A stretch of DNA of 64,000 bases, from NCBI GenBank assembly GCA_036391875.1, contig DASVZA010000007.1:124001-188000 (forward strand), written 5' to 3'. The position numbers were made by a program, and so were the translations under genes. A model generated the notes under the pieces. The model had not been told where the DNA came from. It worked only from the letters and a program-made list of their open reading frames with translations, and did not search any database. The stretch is from Parasulfuritortus sp036391875. Its GTDB lineage: Bacteria > Pseudomonadota > Gammaproteobacteria > Burkholderiales > Thiobacillaceae. This document shows, one piece after another, positions 34,377-45,354 of this stretch (within the stretch, counting starts at the first letter, position 1; each line of letters starts with the position of its first letter).

Positions 34377-35069
34377 ATGGCCAGAGGCCGGAATAGATTA
34401 ATTGCAGGCATCACCGCCATCATCGCGCTGGCGGTGTTCTGCACCTATTCGACCTTCGCCGTCCTGGGCCGGGGCTTCAATTTCGACCACCAGATCCAGC
34501 TCGCCGGCCAGCGCTACGGTGCCCACGGCCAGCAGACCATGGAGCAATGGCGCAACCTGCTGCAGTCGCTGCAGGGCAGCGGCCGCACGGAGCAGGTCCG
34601 CCAGGTCAACGACTTCGTCAACAAGCACCTCACCTACACCGAGGACATCGACGCCTGGGGCGTCGACGACTACTGGGCGACGCCGCTCGAATCGCTCGGC
34701 CGCGGCGTCGGCGACTGCGAGGACTACGCCATCGCCAAGTATTTCAGCCTGCTGATCCTGGGCGTGCCGGTCGACAACCTGCGCATCACCTACGTCCGGG
34801 CCCGGACCGGCAGCCCGGACAACCCGACCTTCATCGCCCACATGGTCCTGGCCTATTACCCGACCGTGGAATCGGAGCCGCTGATCCTGGACAACCTGGT
34901 CGGCAACGTCCTGCCGGCCTCGCAGCGCCCCGACCTGTACCCGATCTTCGGCTTCAACAGCGCCGGCCTGTGGGTCGGCGCCGCCAAGAATTCCAGCGGC
35001 AGTTCCACCGCCCAGCTGTCCCTCTGGCGCGACACGCTCGCCCGCATGCATGCGGACGGCTTCGAATGA
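34377..35069 (+). CDS. lapG: LapG-like periplasmic cysteine protease
   Basis: Bacterial transglutaminase-like cysteine proteinase of 230 residues that would clip the N-terminus of a LapA-type adhesin and so release biofilm cells. Signal/anchor helix at about 8-28. The catalytic triad is C114 in GVGDCEDYAIAKY, H155 in FIAHMVLAYY and D172 in LILDNLVG; D113 and E115 correspond to the calcium ligands of known LapG. The ATG at 34377 gives a normal export signal; an in-frame ATG at 34344 is an alternative. lapD follows after 38 bases. No adhesin with a TAAG/AAAG-type cleavage site is in the window. Confidence 0.92.
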   Translation: MARGRNRLIAGITAIIALAVFCTYSTFAVLGRGFNFDHQIQLAGQRYGAHGQQTMEQWRNLLQSLQGSGRTEQVRQVNDFVNKHLTYTEDIDAWGVDDYWATPLESLGRGVGDCEDYAIAKYFSLLILGVPVDNLRITYVRARTGSPDNPTFIAHMVLAYYPTVESEPLILDNLVGNVLPASQRPDLYPIFGFNSAGLWVGAAKNSSGSSTAQLSLWRDTLARMHADGFE

Positions 35070-35107
35070 CCCCTACATCCAATCTTGAGTGATCCTGGGA
35101 GACCACT

Positions 35108-37036
35108 ATGTCCATCTATCGACAACTTTGGCTGGCCATCATCGGACTGACCGCGCTCGCCTTCGCCGGGAGCTTCGGCATCAGCGTCTATACCGCGCGC
35201 AACTACATCGAGCAGCAGCTCTTCATGAAGAACGTGGACAACGCCTCGTCGCTGGCCAAGGTGCTGTCGCAACTGCCGAGCAAGGACCCGGTCACCGTCG
35301 GGCTGTTCATCTCAGCCCAGTTCGACATGGGCCATTACCAGGAAATCATCCTGACCGACCCCGAACACAAGACCCTGTTCGAGAAGCACTACACGGGCAC
35401 GGAGACCGGCGCCCCGGCCTGGTTCGTGCATCTCATCCCGATCCGGGCCGAAGCCGGCGAGGCCCTGGTCCAGGACGGCTGGAAGCAGTACGGCACGATC
35501 CGCGTGCTGAGCCAGAGCCGCTTCGCCTACCAGGCGCTCTGGACCGGGGTCAGGGAACTGGCCACCTGGTTCATGCTGGCCGGCCTCGCCGCGGGCGCAC
35601 TCGGCACCTGGCTGCTCAAGCTGCTGTTCCGGCCGCTCACGCGCGTGGTCGATCAGGCCCGGGCCATCCAGGAGCGCCGCTTCATCAGCGTCGACGAGCC
35701 GGCCACACCCGAACTGCGCGCCGTCGTGGTGGCGATGAACACCATGGTCGGCCGGCTCAAGGGCATGTTCGCCGAGGAGGCGTCGCGCCTCGACGAGTTG
35801 CGCCGCCAGGCCAACCATGATCCGCTCACCAACCTGCCCAACCGCGCCTTCTTCATGACCTGGCTGCAGGAAGTCCTGCAAAGCGGCGAGGCACCGGCCA
35901 GCGGTTCGCTGGCCCTGATCCGCATCGCCGATCTCGATGCGCTCAACACCCGGCTCGGCCACCTCAAGACCGATCAGCTGATCCAGGACATCGCCGCCGG
36001 CATGCGCGAACTGGTCGGCCGGAGCGAGAACCGCATCGCCGCCCGCCTGAACGGTTCCGACTTCGCCCTGCTGGCCGCAGGCGACGACGACGCCGCCCTG
36101 CTGGCCGAACAGATCCAGGCCGAACTGGCCCGCTCGGTCCTGGCCAAGTGGCCCGACCAGCCCGAGATATTCCACGTCGGCACGGTGCCCTACCGCAAGA
36201 CCGAACAGGCCGGCGAACTGCTCGCCACCACCGACAAGGCCCTGGCCATCGCCGAGAACAAGGGTCCGAACAGCAGCCACAGCCTGGACAGCACGGCCAG
36301 CGCCGGACCGGGCCTGAGCAGCGACGCCTGGCGCCGGACCCTGACCGGCGCGCTGAACGACGGCCGCATCCGGCTGGAACGTTACCCGGTGCTGGCCGCC
36401 GGCGGCCAGGCCCTGCACCAGGAAGGCACCGCCCGTCTGCAGCTGGAACCGGACGGACCCTGGCTGTCGGCCGGCGAGTTCATGCCCATGGCGCTGCGCC
36501 TAAAGCTGTCGGCCACGGTCGACATGGATGCGCTGCAGATCGCGCTCAACCTGCTGGCGACCGGCGACAGCGACATCGCCGTCAACCTGTCGGCCGACTC
36601 GATCGTCGACTGGAGCTTCCGCGACGCGATGATCGACATCCTCCGGCAGAACCCGGAACGCAGCCGGCGCCTGTGGATCGAGGTGCCGGAATACGGCGCC
36701 TTCCGCCATTTCGACGCCTTCCGCAGCTTCTGCCTGCAATTGGAGCCGCTCGGCTGCAAGCTGGGCATCGAGCACTTCGGCCAGCAGTTCGGCGAGATCG
36801 CCAAGCTGGCCGAGCTCGGCCTGGACTACCTGAAGGTGGACAGCAGCTACGTGCGCGACATCCAGCAGAACGCCGGCAACCAGGAATTCCTCAAGGGACT
36901 GTGCAAGATGGCCCGCAACTTCGGCCTGCTGGTGATCGCCGAAGGCGTGCAGAGCGAGGCGGAACTGTCGACCCTGGTCGAACTGGGCTTCGACGGCCTC
37001 ACCGGCCAGGCGATCACCCAGCGGGCGAAGGGCTGA
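35108..37036 (+). CDS. lapD: LapD-like cyclic-di-GMP receptor (degenerate GGDEF-EAL)
   Basis: Inner-membrane effector of 642 residues that sequesters LapG when cyclic-di-GMP is high. Membrane helix 7-29, periplasmic LapD domain about 30-150 (with GAPAWFVHLIPIRAEAGEAL, the LapG-binding type of segment), second helix near 155-175, HAMP, then GGDEF and EAL domains that have lost catalysis: RLNGSDF in place of GGDEF, EGTARL in place of EAL, and IEHFGQQFGEI in place of DDFGTGYSS. Retained KVDSSYV and AEGVQSE suit ligand binding without turnover. GGGAGA-like site precedes the ATG. Forms a two-gene operon with lapG. Confidence 0.93.
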   Translation: MSIYRQLWLAIIGLTALAFAGSFGISVYTARNYIEQQLFMKNVDNASSLAKVLSQLPSKDPVTVGLFISAQFDMGHYQEIILTDPEHKTLFEKHYTGTETGAPAWFVHLIPIRAEAGEALVQDGWKQYGTIRVLSQSRFAYQALWTGVRELATWFMLAGLAAGALGTWLLKLLFRPLTRVVDQARAIQERRFISVDEPATPELRAVVVAMNTMVGRLKGMFAEEASRLDELRRQANHDPLTNLPNRAFFMTWLQEVLQSGEAPASGSLALIRIADLDALNTRLGHLKTDQLIQDIAAGMRELVGRSENRIAARLNGSDFALLAAGDDDAALLAEQIQAELARSVLAKWPDQPEIFHVGTVPYRKTEQAGELLATTDKALAIAENKGPNSSHSLDSTASAGPGLSSDAWRRTLTGALNDGRIRLERYPVLAAGGQALHQEGTARLQLEPDGPWLSAGEFMPMALRLKLSATVDMDALQIALNLLATGDSDIAVNLSADSIVDWSFRDAMIDILRQNPERSRRLWIEVPEYGAFRHFDAFRSFCLQLEPLGCKLGIEHFGQQFGEIAKLAELGLDYLKVDSSYVRDIQQNAGNQEFLKGLCKMARNFGLLVIAEGVQSEAELSTLVELGFDGLTGQAITQRAKG

Positions 37037-37042
37037 ACGCGA

Positions 37043-37065
37043 GCCGGGCGACCATCCCGCCCGGC
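37043..37065. terminator. GC-rich hairpin between convergent lapD and parC
   Basis: Perfect eight-base stem GCCGGGCG/CGCCCGGC with a seven-base loop, seven bases beyond the lapD stop and six before the parC stop. There is no T-run on either side, so it may be only a weak or processing hairpin. Confidence 0.35.
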
Positions 37066-37070
37066 GCCGA

Positions 37071-39437
37071 TCAGGCCAGGCCGGTCACGCGCTTGAACTT
37101 CACCGTGAGGGGCCTGCCCTTGCGGGCGCGCTTGCCGGCCCAGTCACCGTCGGCGGCGCAGACCAGCTGTTCGGTCGGCTTGTCGCCGCGGCCGATGCCC
37201 TGGACCGTCGCGCAATCGGTGGTCGCCCGGGCGGCGACCAGCTTCTCCTTCGGCTCCAGCCCCATCAGGATCACGCCCTTGCCGCCCGACAGCTCCTTCA
37301 TCTCGTCGATCGGGAACAGCAGCAGGCGCGGCTCCTCGGCCAGGGCGGCGATCCAGGCCGCTCCGTCCGGCACGACGGTCGGCGGCAGCAGGCTGGCACC
37401 CTCGTCCACCGCCATGTAGGCCTTGCCGGCCTTGAGGCGCGACACCATGTCGCCGACCTTGCCGATGAAGCCGACCCCGGCCGTGGTCGCCATCAGCACC
37501 CGGGTCTCGGCCGGCGCCGACAGCATGGCGACGATCCTGCCCTGCAGTTCGATCAGCGAGGAGACCGGCACGCCGTCGCCCTTGCCGCCCGGCAGGTCGA
37601 GCGGCCGCACGGTGTAGGCCCGGCCGGCCGCATCGAGCAGGACCACCGGATGCACGGTGCGGGTCTCGATCACGGCCAGTTCGCCGTCGCCGTCCTTCCA
37701 GGTCAACAGCGATCGATCGACGCCGTGGCCGGAGCGGCTGCGGATGAAGCCGTTTTTGGACAGGATCACCGTCACCGGCTCGTCGGCCACCGCATCGACC
37801 TTGGCCGCGGTGACCTTCTCGGCCGCCTCGATCAGGGTGCGGCGGGCGTCGCCGTACTTCTTCACGTCCTCGCGGATCTCCTTGACGATCAGCCGGCGCC
37901 GGCCGCCTTCGTTGGCCAGCAGCTCCTGCAGGCCGTCGCGCTCCTCCTTGAGGTCGCCCAGCTCGCGCTCGATCTTGATGCCTTCGAGGCGGGCCAACTG
38001 GCGCAGGCGGATCTCCAGGATGTCCTCGGCCTGAATCTCGGTCAGGCCGAACACGGCCATCAGCTCGGCCTTGGGTTCGTCCGCCTCGCGGATGACCTTG
38101 ATCACCTCCTCGATGCGCAGGAAGGCGATCATCCGGCCTTCCAGGATGTGGATGCGGCGGTTGACCTCGTCGAAGCGGTGACGCAGGCGGCGCTCGACCA
38201 CTTCCATGCGGAAGTCGCACCACTCGCGCAGGGCCTGCGGCAGGTTCTTCTGCTGCGGCCGGCCGTCGCGGCCGATCATGGTCATGTTGAGGCTGGTGTT
38301 GCCCTCCAGCGAGGTGTTCGCCAGGAGCAGGTTCATCATGTCGTCCGGCGTCACCGTGCGGCTGCGCGGTTCGAGCAGGATGCGCACCGGGTGGGCCTTG
38401 TCGGAATCGTCGCGGAAGGTGTCGAGCACCGCCAGCACGGCGTTCTTCATGTTCTGCTGCTCGGCCGAGAGCGCCTTCTTGCCGGCCTTGGGCTTCGGGT
38501 TGATCAGCTCCTCGATCTCGGACAGCACCTTGGCCGTGCTGGTACCGGGCGGCAGCTCGGTGATCGCGATGCGGTACTGGCCGCGGGCCAGCTGCTCGAC
38601 CTCCCAGCGGGCGCGCACCCGGATGCTGCCGCGGCCGGTCTCGTAGGCCTTGCGGATGTCCTCCGGCGCCGAGATGATCTGGCCGCCGCCCGGGAAGTCC
38701 GGGCCGGGGATGGCGGCATAGACCGCCTCGTCCTTGTGGCCGTTGATCAGCGCGATGCAGGCGTCGGCCACTTCCTTCAGGTTGTGCGGCGCGATCTCGG
38801 TCGCCATGCCGACGGCGATGCCCGACACGCCATTCAGCATCAGCACCGGCAGGCGGGCCGGCAGCAGCGCCGGCTCCTGCATGGTGCCGTCGTAGTTCTC
38901 CTTGAAGTCGACCGTGCCGCGGTCGATCTCGGACAGCAGGATGTCCTCGGCGAACTTCGACAGCCGCACTTCGGTGTAGCGCATGGCGGCCGGCGAATCG
39001 CCGTCGCGCGAGCCGAAGTTGCCCTGGCCCTCGATCAACGGATAGCGCAGGGTGAAGTCCTGGGCCATGCGCACCGCGGCCTCGTACACGGCGCTGTCGC
39101 CGTGCGGATGATATTTACCGATCACGTCGCCGACGATGCGGGCCGACTTCTTGAACGGCGCGTCGTGCCGGTTGCCCAGCTCGCGCATGGCGAACAGGAT
39201 GCGGCGCTGGACCGGCTTCTGGCCGTCCTCGACGAAGGGCAGCGCCCGGTCGAGCACGGTGGACATGGCATAGGTCAGGTAGGCCCGCTCGGCGAACAGG
39301 TGCAGCGGAATGCCGTCGTCGCCGTCCAGGCTGTAGAGAGGCTGGTCGGGCGGCGGCTGGTCGGGCGTGTCCTCTTCCGGCGCGGCGGCAGCCGGCGCGT
39401 CCTCGAACAGGTCCAGGGATTCGTCGTCGTGATTCAT
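37071..39437 (-). CDS. parC: DNA topoisomerase IV subunit A
   Basis: Decatenating type II topoisomerase subunit of 788 residues. After an acidic, proline-rich N-terminal extension of about 40 residues comes the breakage-reunion domain, with the catalytic tyrosine Y154 in AAMRYTEVRL. The quinolone-resistance region is KYHPHGDSAVYEAAVRMAQ, with S115 and E119 at the positions of E. coli S80 and E84, so wild-type. The C-terminal part is a beta-pinwheel. GyrA is excluded by the short C-terminus without a GyrA box and by pairing with parE. parE lies upstream on the same strand, separated by a 132-base gap carrying a REP-like pair. Confidence 0.95.
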   Translation of the reverse strand: MNHDDESLDLFEDAPAAAAPEEDTPDQPPPDQPLYSLDGDDGIPLHLFAERAYLTYAMSTVLDRALPFVEDGQKPVQRRILFAMRELGNRHDAPFKKSARIVGDVIGKYHPHGDSAVYEAAVRMAQDFTLRYPLIEGQGNFGSRDGDSPAAMRYTEVRLSKFAEDILLSEIDRGTVDFKENYDGTMQEPALLPARLPVLMLNGVSGIAVGMATEIAPHNLKEVADACIALINGHKDEAVYAAIPGPDFPGGGQIISAPEDIRKAYETGRGSIRVRARWEVEQLARGQYRIAITELPPGTSTAKVLSEIEELINPKPKAGKKALSAEQQNMKNAVLAVLDTFRDDSDKAHPVRILLEPRSRTVTPDDMMNLLLANTSLEGNTSLNMTMIGRDGRPQQKNLPQALREWCDFRMEVVERRLRHRFDEVNRRIHILEGRMIAFLRIEEVIKVIREADEPKAELMAVFGLTEIQAEDILEIRLRQLARLEGIKIERELGDLKEERDGLQELLANEGGRRRLIVKEIREDVKKYGDARRTLIEAAEKVTAAKVDAVADEPVTVILSKNGFIRSRSGHGVDRSLLTWKDGDGELAVIETRTVHPVVLLDAAGRAYTVRPLDLPGGKGDGVPVSSLIELQGRIVAMLSAPAETRVLMATTAGVGFIGKVGDMVSRLKAGKAYMAVDEGASLLPPTVVPDGAAWIAALAEEPRLLLFPIDEMKELSGGKGVILMGLEPKEKLVAARATTDCATVQGIGRGDKPTEQLVCAADGDWAGKRARKGRPLTVKFKRVTGLA

Positions 39438-39470
39438 GCGGATCGATCCAAACGGCTAAACATCAAATCG

Positions 39471-39535
39471 CGTCGTCCCCGCGCAGGCGGGGACCCAGCC
39501 GAATAAAACTGGATTCCCGCCTGCGCGGGAATGAC
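39471..39535. repeat. REP-like inverted pair in the parE-parC gap
   Basis: Two 27-base elements face each other: one GTCGTCCCCGCGCAGG onward (39471-39497), one ending CCTGCGCGGGAATGAC (39509-39535). They are reverse complements apart from four positions, separated by 11 bases, and each holds its own CCCGC/GCGGG dyad. This GTCATTCCCGCGCAGG-type repeat is widespread in proteobacterial intergenic DNA. As RNA the pair would fold into a long hairpin between the two cistrons. Confidence 0.75.
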
Positions 39536-39569
39536 AAAACAACGGGAACTGAGTTGCGGCCCGTCAAGG

Positions 39570-41537
<1,968 letters not shown>

Positions 41538-41740
41538 GCAGCGACGCTAAAAATCTGGAAAGGGCGCATTGTAAGCGCTAACGGCGGCGGGCCGTATATC
41601 AGGCCCGAAGAGTGGCCAAAAGCGGCCGAAGTCAACCGGTCAGGTCGAACTTTCTCGTCAGCCGCTCATGTAATGGCGGCTTTTCCAACGGTCAATGCGC
41701 GCTGCCACCCCATTCCAGCCTCCCTGCATGCTCATTTCCC

Positions 41741-41781
41741 GTACAAGGCATTACAAGGTTTACAAATGGTTACATTTGTAA
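41741..41781 (+). promoter_or_regulatory. Phased TTACA repeats, probable OmpR-family operator upstream of the BON gene
   Basis: Four near-direct copies of a TACAA/TACAT half-site begin at 41741 (GTACAAGG), 41751 (TTACAAGG), 41760 (TTACAAAT) and 41770 (TTACATTT), that is one DNA turn apart. The last two also form a perfect nine-base dyad, TTACAAATG and CATTTGTAA, around GTTA. TACAAATGGTTACA matches the enterobacterial RstA box (TACATNTNGTTACA) at all but one defined position. OmpR-type regulators bind such tandem sites. The BON gene starts about 90 bases downstream. The rest of the 332-base gap to parE shows nothing I can name. Confidence 0.5.
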
Positions 41782-41869
41782 CGAAACAATGAGTCGAAAG
41801 CATCCGTCACAAATACAGGCCAGCGAAACCTGGTCCCTTTCACTCCAAACCGAAAGAAGGAGAATTGTG

Positions 41870-42199
41870 ATGAAATTCAAGCCTATCAAGCCATTCATCC
41901 TCGCTTTGGCCCTCGGTGTGCCTCTGGCCAGCCATGCTGCTGATGGCGACACCGATCGGACCCATCCGATCACCTTCGTCAAGGATTCCGCGATTACCGC
42001 CAAGGTGAAGGCGAAACTCGCCGCCGAGAAACTGCAAACCTTGGCACACGTCAGAGTCGACACCGACGCCAAAGGCATGGTTGTGCTAAGCGGAACGGTT
42101 CGCAGCGAACAGGAGGCCCAAAAGGCCGTTCAGATTGCGAAGAACACCGAGGGTGTCACTTCAGTCACCAGCAATCTTCGGGTCAAGCCGAATAAGTAA
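41870..42199 (+). CDS. Secreted BON-domain protein (OsmY-like)
   Basis: A 109-residue periplasmic protein: signal peptide 1-23 (ending ASHAA), then one BON domain, ITAKVKAKLAAEKLQTLAHV, VVLSGTVRSEQEAQKAVQIA, VTSVTSNLRVKPNK. BON domains bind phospholipid or stabilise envelopes under osmotic or other stress; OsmY has two, this one has one. AAGAAGGAG lies seven bases before the ATG. The upstream region carries phased TTACA repeats. The neighbouring minus-strand gene is a phospholipid-active PLD-family lipoprotein, which would fit an envelope-stress theme. Confidence 0.9.
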   Translation: MKFKPIKPFILALALGVPLASHAADGDTDRTHPITFVKDSAITAKVKAKLAAEKLQTLAHVRVDTDAKGMVVLSGTVRSEQEAQKAVQIAKNTEGVTSVTSNLRVKPNK

Positions 42200-42303
42200 G
42201 GCGTGACCTCACGGAGTTCATTGCATCCCGACCTAGCACCCCGGAACGAGCGCCGATTCGATCGGACGCGTTTCGGGGCGCTTGTTGCCTTATCCCCGCG
42301 CCA

Positions 42304-43995
42304 TTAGAGTTCACCATCCAACGGCAATAAGGACAGCGCCGTGGCCTTGGCGCGTTGCTCTTCACTGCGGGCCGGCTCGATGTCGTAAGCCACCGTTTTG
42401 TTGCCCACCTGGGTCAGCCAGATCAGTTGGTCGTTACCGCCTGCCGGATTGGGCCTGAAGGCAAGGCGATACGAATTTCCCGGCAGGGTCATCTCGTCGA
42501 AGCGCTTTGCCGCCTGCTCCGCGAGGGTGGCGCTATCGATGATCAGCCCGACCTCGGTATTGATGTTCCGGGACCGCTGATCGAAATTCATGGAGCCGAC
42601 GAACAGGCTTTTGCGGTCGAAAATGAAGAATTTTGCGTGCAGGGAAAAATTACCGTAGCGCAGCATAGCCTTCGATTCTCCCGTTCCGGCAGCTTTTTCA
42701 GGACGCGAACGGAGCTCGTACAATTCAACCCCCAGCTTGAGCAGCGGAAGCCGATAGTGCATATAGCCGGCATGGGCGACCACCTTGCTCGTGGATTCCA
42801 GTGAATTGGTCAAGATCCTGACCCTGACGTTTCGGTTACGCAGGTTCTTGATGAGCTCCATTCCTTCCTTTCCGGGAATCAGGAATGGAGAAATGATCAA
42901 TAGTTCCGATTGGACTTCCGATGCCCGTTGCGCAACCAGTGGCGCCATCAAACTGCCAAACCGGCTTCCTTTCTCAACCAAGCGCTTATCCGGTGCATCG
43001 GCAATGACTTCCGCCTTCGCCCAGACAAGAGGACGTTTGCCAGTGAGAAAACTCGCCCATGGCTCTCCTGACCCTTTGCGCTTGAGGTAGACGTTTCTTA
43101 CCGGGTCGCTCTCGCTCTCCTCCGCTTCCAGAGACTTCCGGAACTTTGCCAGTGCGCTTGCCGTCACGGCCTCGCCCTCGATGGCGCGGACCGGGATCGC
43201 GAGCTTATTGTTCCAGAAACTGTCGAAGCTCGTGGACAGCCGCTGGGCTATGGGCCCCGCCGCAATCACTTCGTCGTCGGCGAACTGGCGTTCCGGGTCC
43301 ACCTGAAAATACTCATTGGCGATGTTGCGCCCGCCCACGATGGCGACGGCATTGTCGATCACCATTAGCTTGTTGTGCATTCGGTAGTCCAGGCGCTCAG
43401 GATTCGATGCGAATTCGATGCCTTGCAACAACTTCGACTCGCCGCGGTAGCGGAAAGGGTTGAAGATGCGCACTTCGATGCCCGGATGGCTCGCCAAAGC
43501 GGCAAGTTGCTCGTCACCGGGCGACCTATCGGCGTCATCAATCAGCAACCGCACGCGCACTCCGCGATCCGCGGCTCTCAGCAGCGCCTGCGCCAGGATT
43601 TTTCCGGCGCTGTCTGCACGAAAAATATAGTATTGCAGGTCCAGCGTCTTTTCTGCCGCGTTGGCCATCTGGACGCGCAGAAGGAATCCGTCCAGCCCCG
43701 CATTGATCATCTGAAATCCCGATTTGCCTTCGTGCTCGCGCGATGCGGTCAAAAAACGTTGCCCCAGGCGCGTGGTTTCCGGGTTCGCGATGGCCCACGA
43801 ATCGGTTCTGGGGTATTCGGATCCAGGCGGGATCGTGCTGCAGCCGGATAGAAGCGCCGTCCCACAGATTAGGAGCACAAGGAACGGCAAGACAAAGAAG
43901 CCCGATATTCCGTCGCCACACTGTAGTTCGCCCACGCGACCGCAACATTGCCGTCCCCGCTTGATGTGAACATTCGCGCGCAAGGCCCTTCCCAC
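42304..43995 (-). CDS. Phospholipase D family lipoprotein, cardiolipin synthase C-like
   Basis: A 563-residue enzyme with two HKD motifs: H207/K209/D214 in MHNKLMVIDNAVAIVGGRN and H453/K455/D460 in LHAKFFIFDRKSLFVGSMNF. This two-site layout and NEYFQVDPERQFADDEV resemble ClsC-type cardiolipin synthases and bacterial PLD-like proteins. The N-terminus holds a hydrophobic stretch ending in lipobox LLSGC (C52), so it is probably a lipoprotein. The GTG start at 43995 has AGGAGG eight bases upstream, which decides it despite a long n-region. Less GC-rich than its housekeeping neighbours; stands alone. Confidence 0.88.
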   Translation of the reverse strand: MGRALRANVHIKRGRQCCGRVGELQCGDGISGFFVLPFLVLLICGTALLSGCSTIPPGSEYPRTDSWAIANPETTRLGQRFLTASREHEGKSGFQMINAGLDGFLLRVQMANAAEKTLDLQYYIFRADSAGKILAQALLRAADRGVRVRLLIDDADRSPGDEQLAALASHPGIEVRIFNPFRYRGESKLLQGIEFASNPERLDYRMHNKLMVIDNAVAIVGGRNIANEYFQVDPERQFADDEVIAAGPIAQRLSTSFDSFWNNKLAIPVRAIEGEAVTASALAKFRKSLEAEESESDPVRNVYLKRKGSGEPWASFLTGKRPLVWAKAEVIADAPDKRLVEKGSRFGSLMAPLVAQRASEVQSELLIISPFLIPGKEGMELIKNLRNRNVRVRILTNSLESTSKVVAHAGYMHYRLPLLKLGVELYELRSRPEKAAGTGESKAMLRYGNFSLHAKFFIFDRKSLFVGSMNFDQRSRNINTEVGLIIDSATLAEQAAKRFDEMTLPGNSYRLAFRPNPAGGNDQLIWLTQVGNKTVAYDIEPARSEEQRAKATALSLLPLDGEL

Positions 43996-44295
43996 CTTAT
44001 GTACCTCCTAACAGCCAATTTCAGGGGAAACTGGCGCTAAAAGCAGCCGATCATTCGTCACCGGAGGCAAACCATGTGATACGAAAGCGCCGCAGCACGG
44101 GAAGCGCCTGCATATCCGGTGCCCTCTCTGACTCCCTCTCTCGATTGCCTGGCCAAGCAAAGATTACGCCGCTTCGGGCGCTCTCGACAAAGGCCGCTTT
44201 GTCGGCACCGAAGTGCGGTGGCTCAGGCCCGACAAGGCCGGGACTCAGGTTCAATGCCGCCGATCAATTGCTAGCCTTGGAGCCGCCACCCATGG
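43996..44295. other. 300-base gap without a recognisable gene
   Basis: Between the PLD gene and the FecR gene, both on minus. It contains the AGGAGG site of the PLD gene (44004-44009) and an open frame of 67 codons on minus (44051-44254) without a ribosome site or family resemblance. I see no terminator, promoter or RNA I could defend. Confidence 0.5.
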
Positions 44296-45354
44296 TTACT
44301 CGGATGTGTCGGAAGGTTCAGGCACATCCGGAACATCCGGCACTTCAGGCACAGTCGGCACGTCGGGCACTTCGGGGACCTCAATCACTTCGGGCACATC
44401 AGGAGCAGTCGGTGTCCGCGGAGCGTCCAAAGCACTTTGAATATCCGAATTCTCGTTTTGCCGAGCTTCGATTTTTGCCTGGCCATCATGCTCGGCATCC
44501 TTGTCAGGCCGCCCCAGATGTTTGTTTCTCTCTATGGCCTCTGAATGCTCATCCTTATTCCCTTCCTTGGATGAATGGCCCTGATAAAAATCCGGGGGAT
44601 TCCACAATAGAACTGGCAACTCATTAGCGCTTGCAGAATAGCCAACCTGCTCCGGATGAATGTCGATTTTTCCTTTTGACGTTCTGATAAACGTTATACC
44701 GAAATTCACTTTGTCATAGGTGCCTGGTGGGTATTTCCCTGCATCCCCGGGCAATACGACTCGGGCCTCGTGGTCTGTGCCAAGCACGCCAATAATTGCA
44801 GTTGGTGTTTTAATCAGGTCATTTTGTGGATATTTTTTCCCTATTTTTCCAGTAACGACCCGGCATGCGCCGTCCAGCAAAGCGAACAGGCTTCCGTCTT
44901 GTTTTGCTCCACCGTAAATAAACTTCTCGATTTTCAATTCTGTCTTGGAGCGCACCGCAACCAACCCATCATCAAGCATCTTGATTTGAGCCCGGCCGGA
45001 TTGTGATGTCGTAATTGTTTCACCCACACAAATAGGATCGCCTTTGGCCAGAGCCCTGCTCTGTCCCTTGTATCGAGCCATGACCTCGCCTTGGCTGGAA
45101 ATCACATGCCCCGCGAGTGCCCTTAGGGTTATCCATGCACCTCCCTGCTTTATACCGGTTCCCCCCATGCCGGTACCTCCGGAAACATCGCCGGTACCGC
45201 CCATGCCAGTTCCATTGATACTGGAACCTCCATCCCCTTTCTCCGAGGGATAGACACAATTATTTGAATCAGCCCAGGCATATCCGAAGGAAGCAAGAAG
45301 GATTCCCGACGTAAGAAGAACCTGCAGAAATGCATTGACTTGATGCCTATACAT
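44296..45354 (-). CDS. Secreted FecR-domain protein with Pro-Glu-Val repeat tail
   Basis: A 352-residue exported protein. Signal peptide 1-28 (ending AWA), then a low-complexity Gly stretch with two GTGMGGTG copies (48-55, 60-67), then a FecR domain (about 75-250: GHVISSQGEVMARYKGQSRA, GDPICVGETITTSQSGRAQI, IKTPTAIIGVLGTDHEARVV). After a charged linker, the last 35 residues repeat PEV/PDVP. The FecR fold here is free in the periplasm, with no sigma factor or TonB receptor nearby. The ATG at 45354 lies inside the end of the DUF6502-like gene (8-base overlap), so the two are coupled. A matching Pro/Glu repeat occurs in the divergent protein at 46378. Confidence 0.85.
   Translation of the reverse strand: MYRHQVNAFLQVLLTSGILLASFGYAWADSNNCVYPSEKGDGGSSINGTGMGGTGDVSGGTGMGGTGIKQGGAWITLRALAGHVISSQGEVMARYKGQSRALAKGDPICVGETITTSQSGRAQIKMLDDGLVAVRSKTELKIEKFIYGGAKQDGSLFALLDGACRVVTGKIGKKYPQNDLIKTPTAIIGVLGTDHEARVVLPGDAGKYPPGTYDKVNFGITFIRTSKGKIDIHPEQVGYSASANELPVLLWNPPDFYQGHSSKEGNKDEHSEAIERNKHLGRPDKDAEHDGQAKIEARQNENSDIQSALDAPRTPTAPDVPEVIEVPEVPDVPTVPEVPDVPDVPEPSDTSE

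Noticed and set aside
44051..44254. 67-codon minus frame between the PLD and FecR genes
   Set aside because: No ribosome site, no hydrophobic or family-like pattern, and the opposite strand is equally open.
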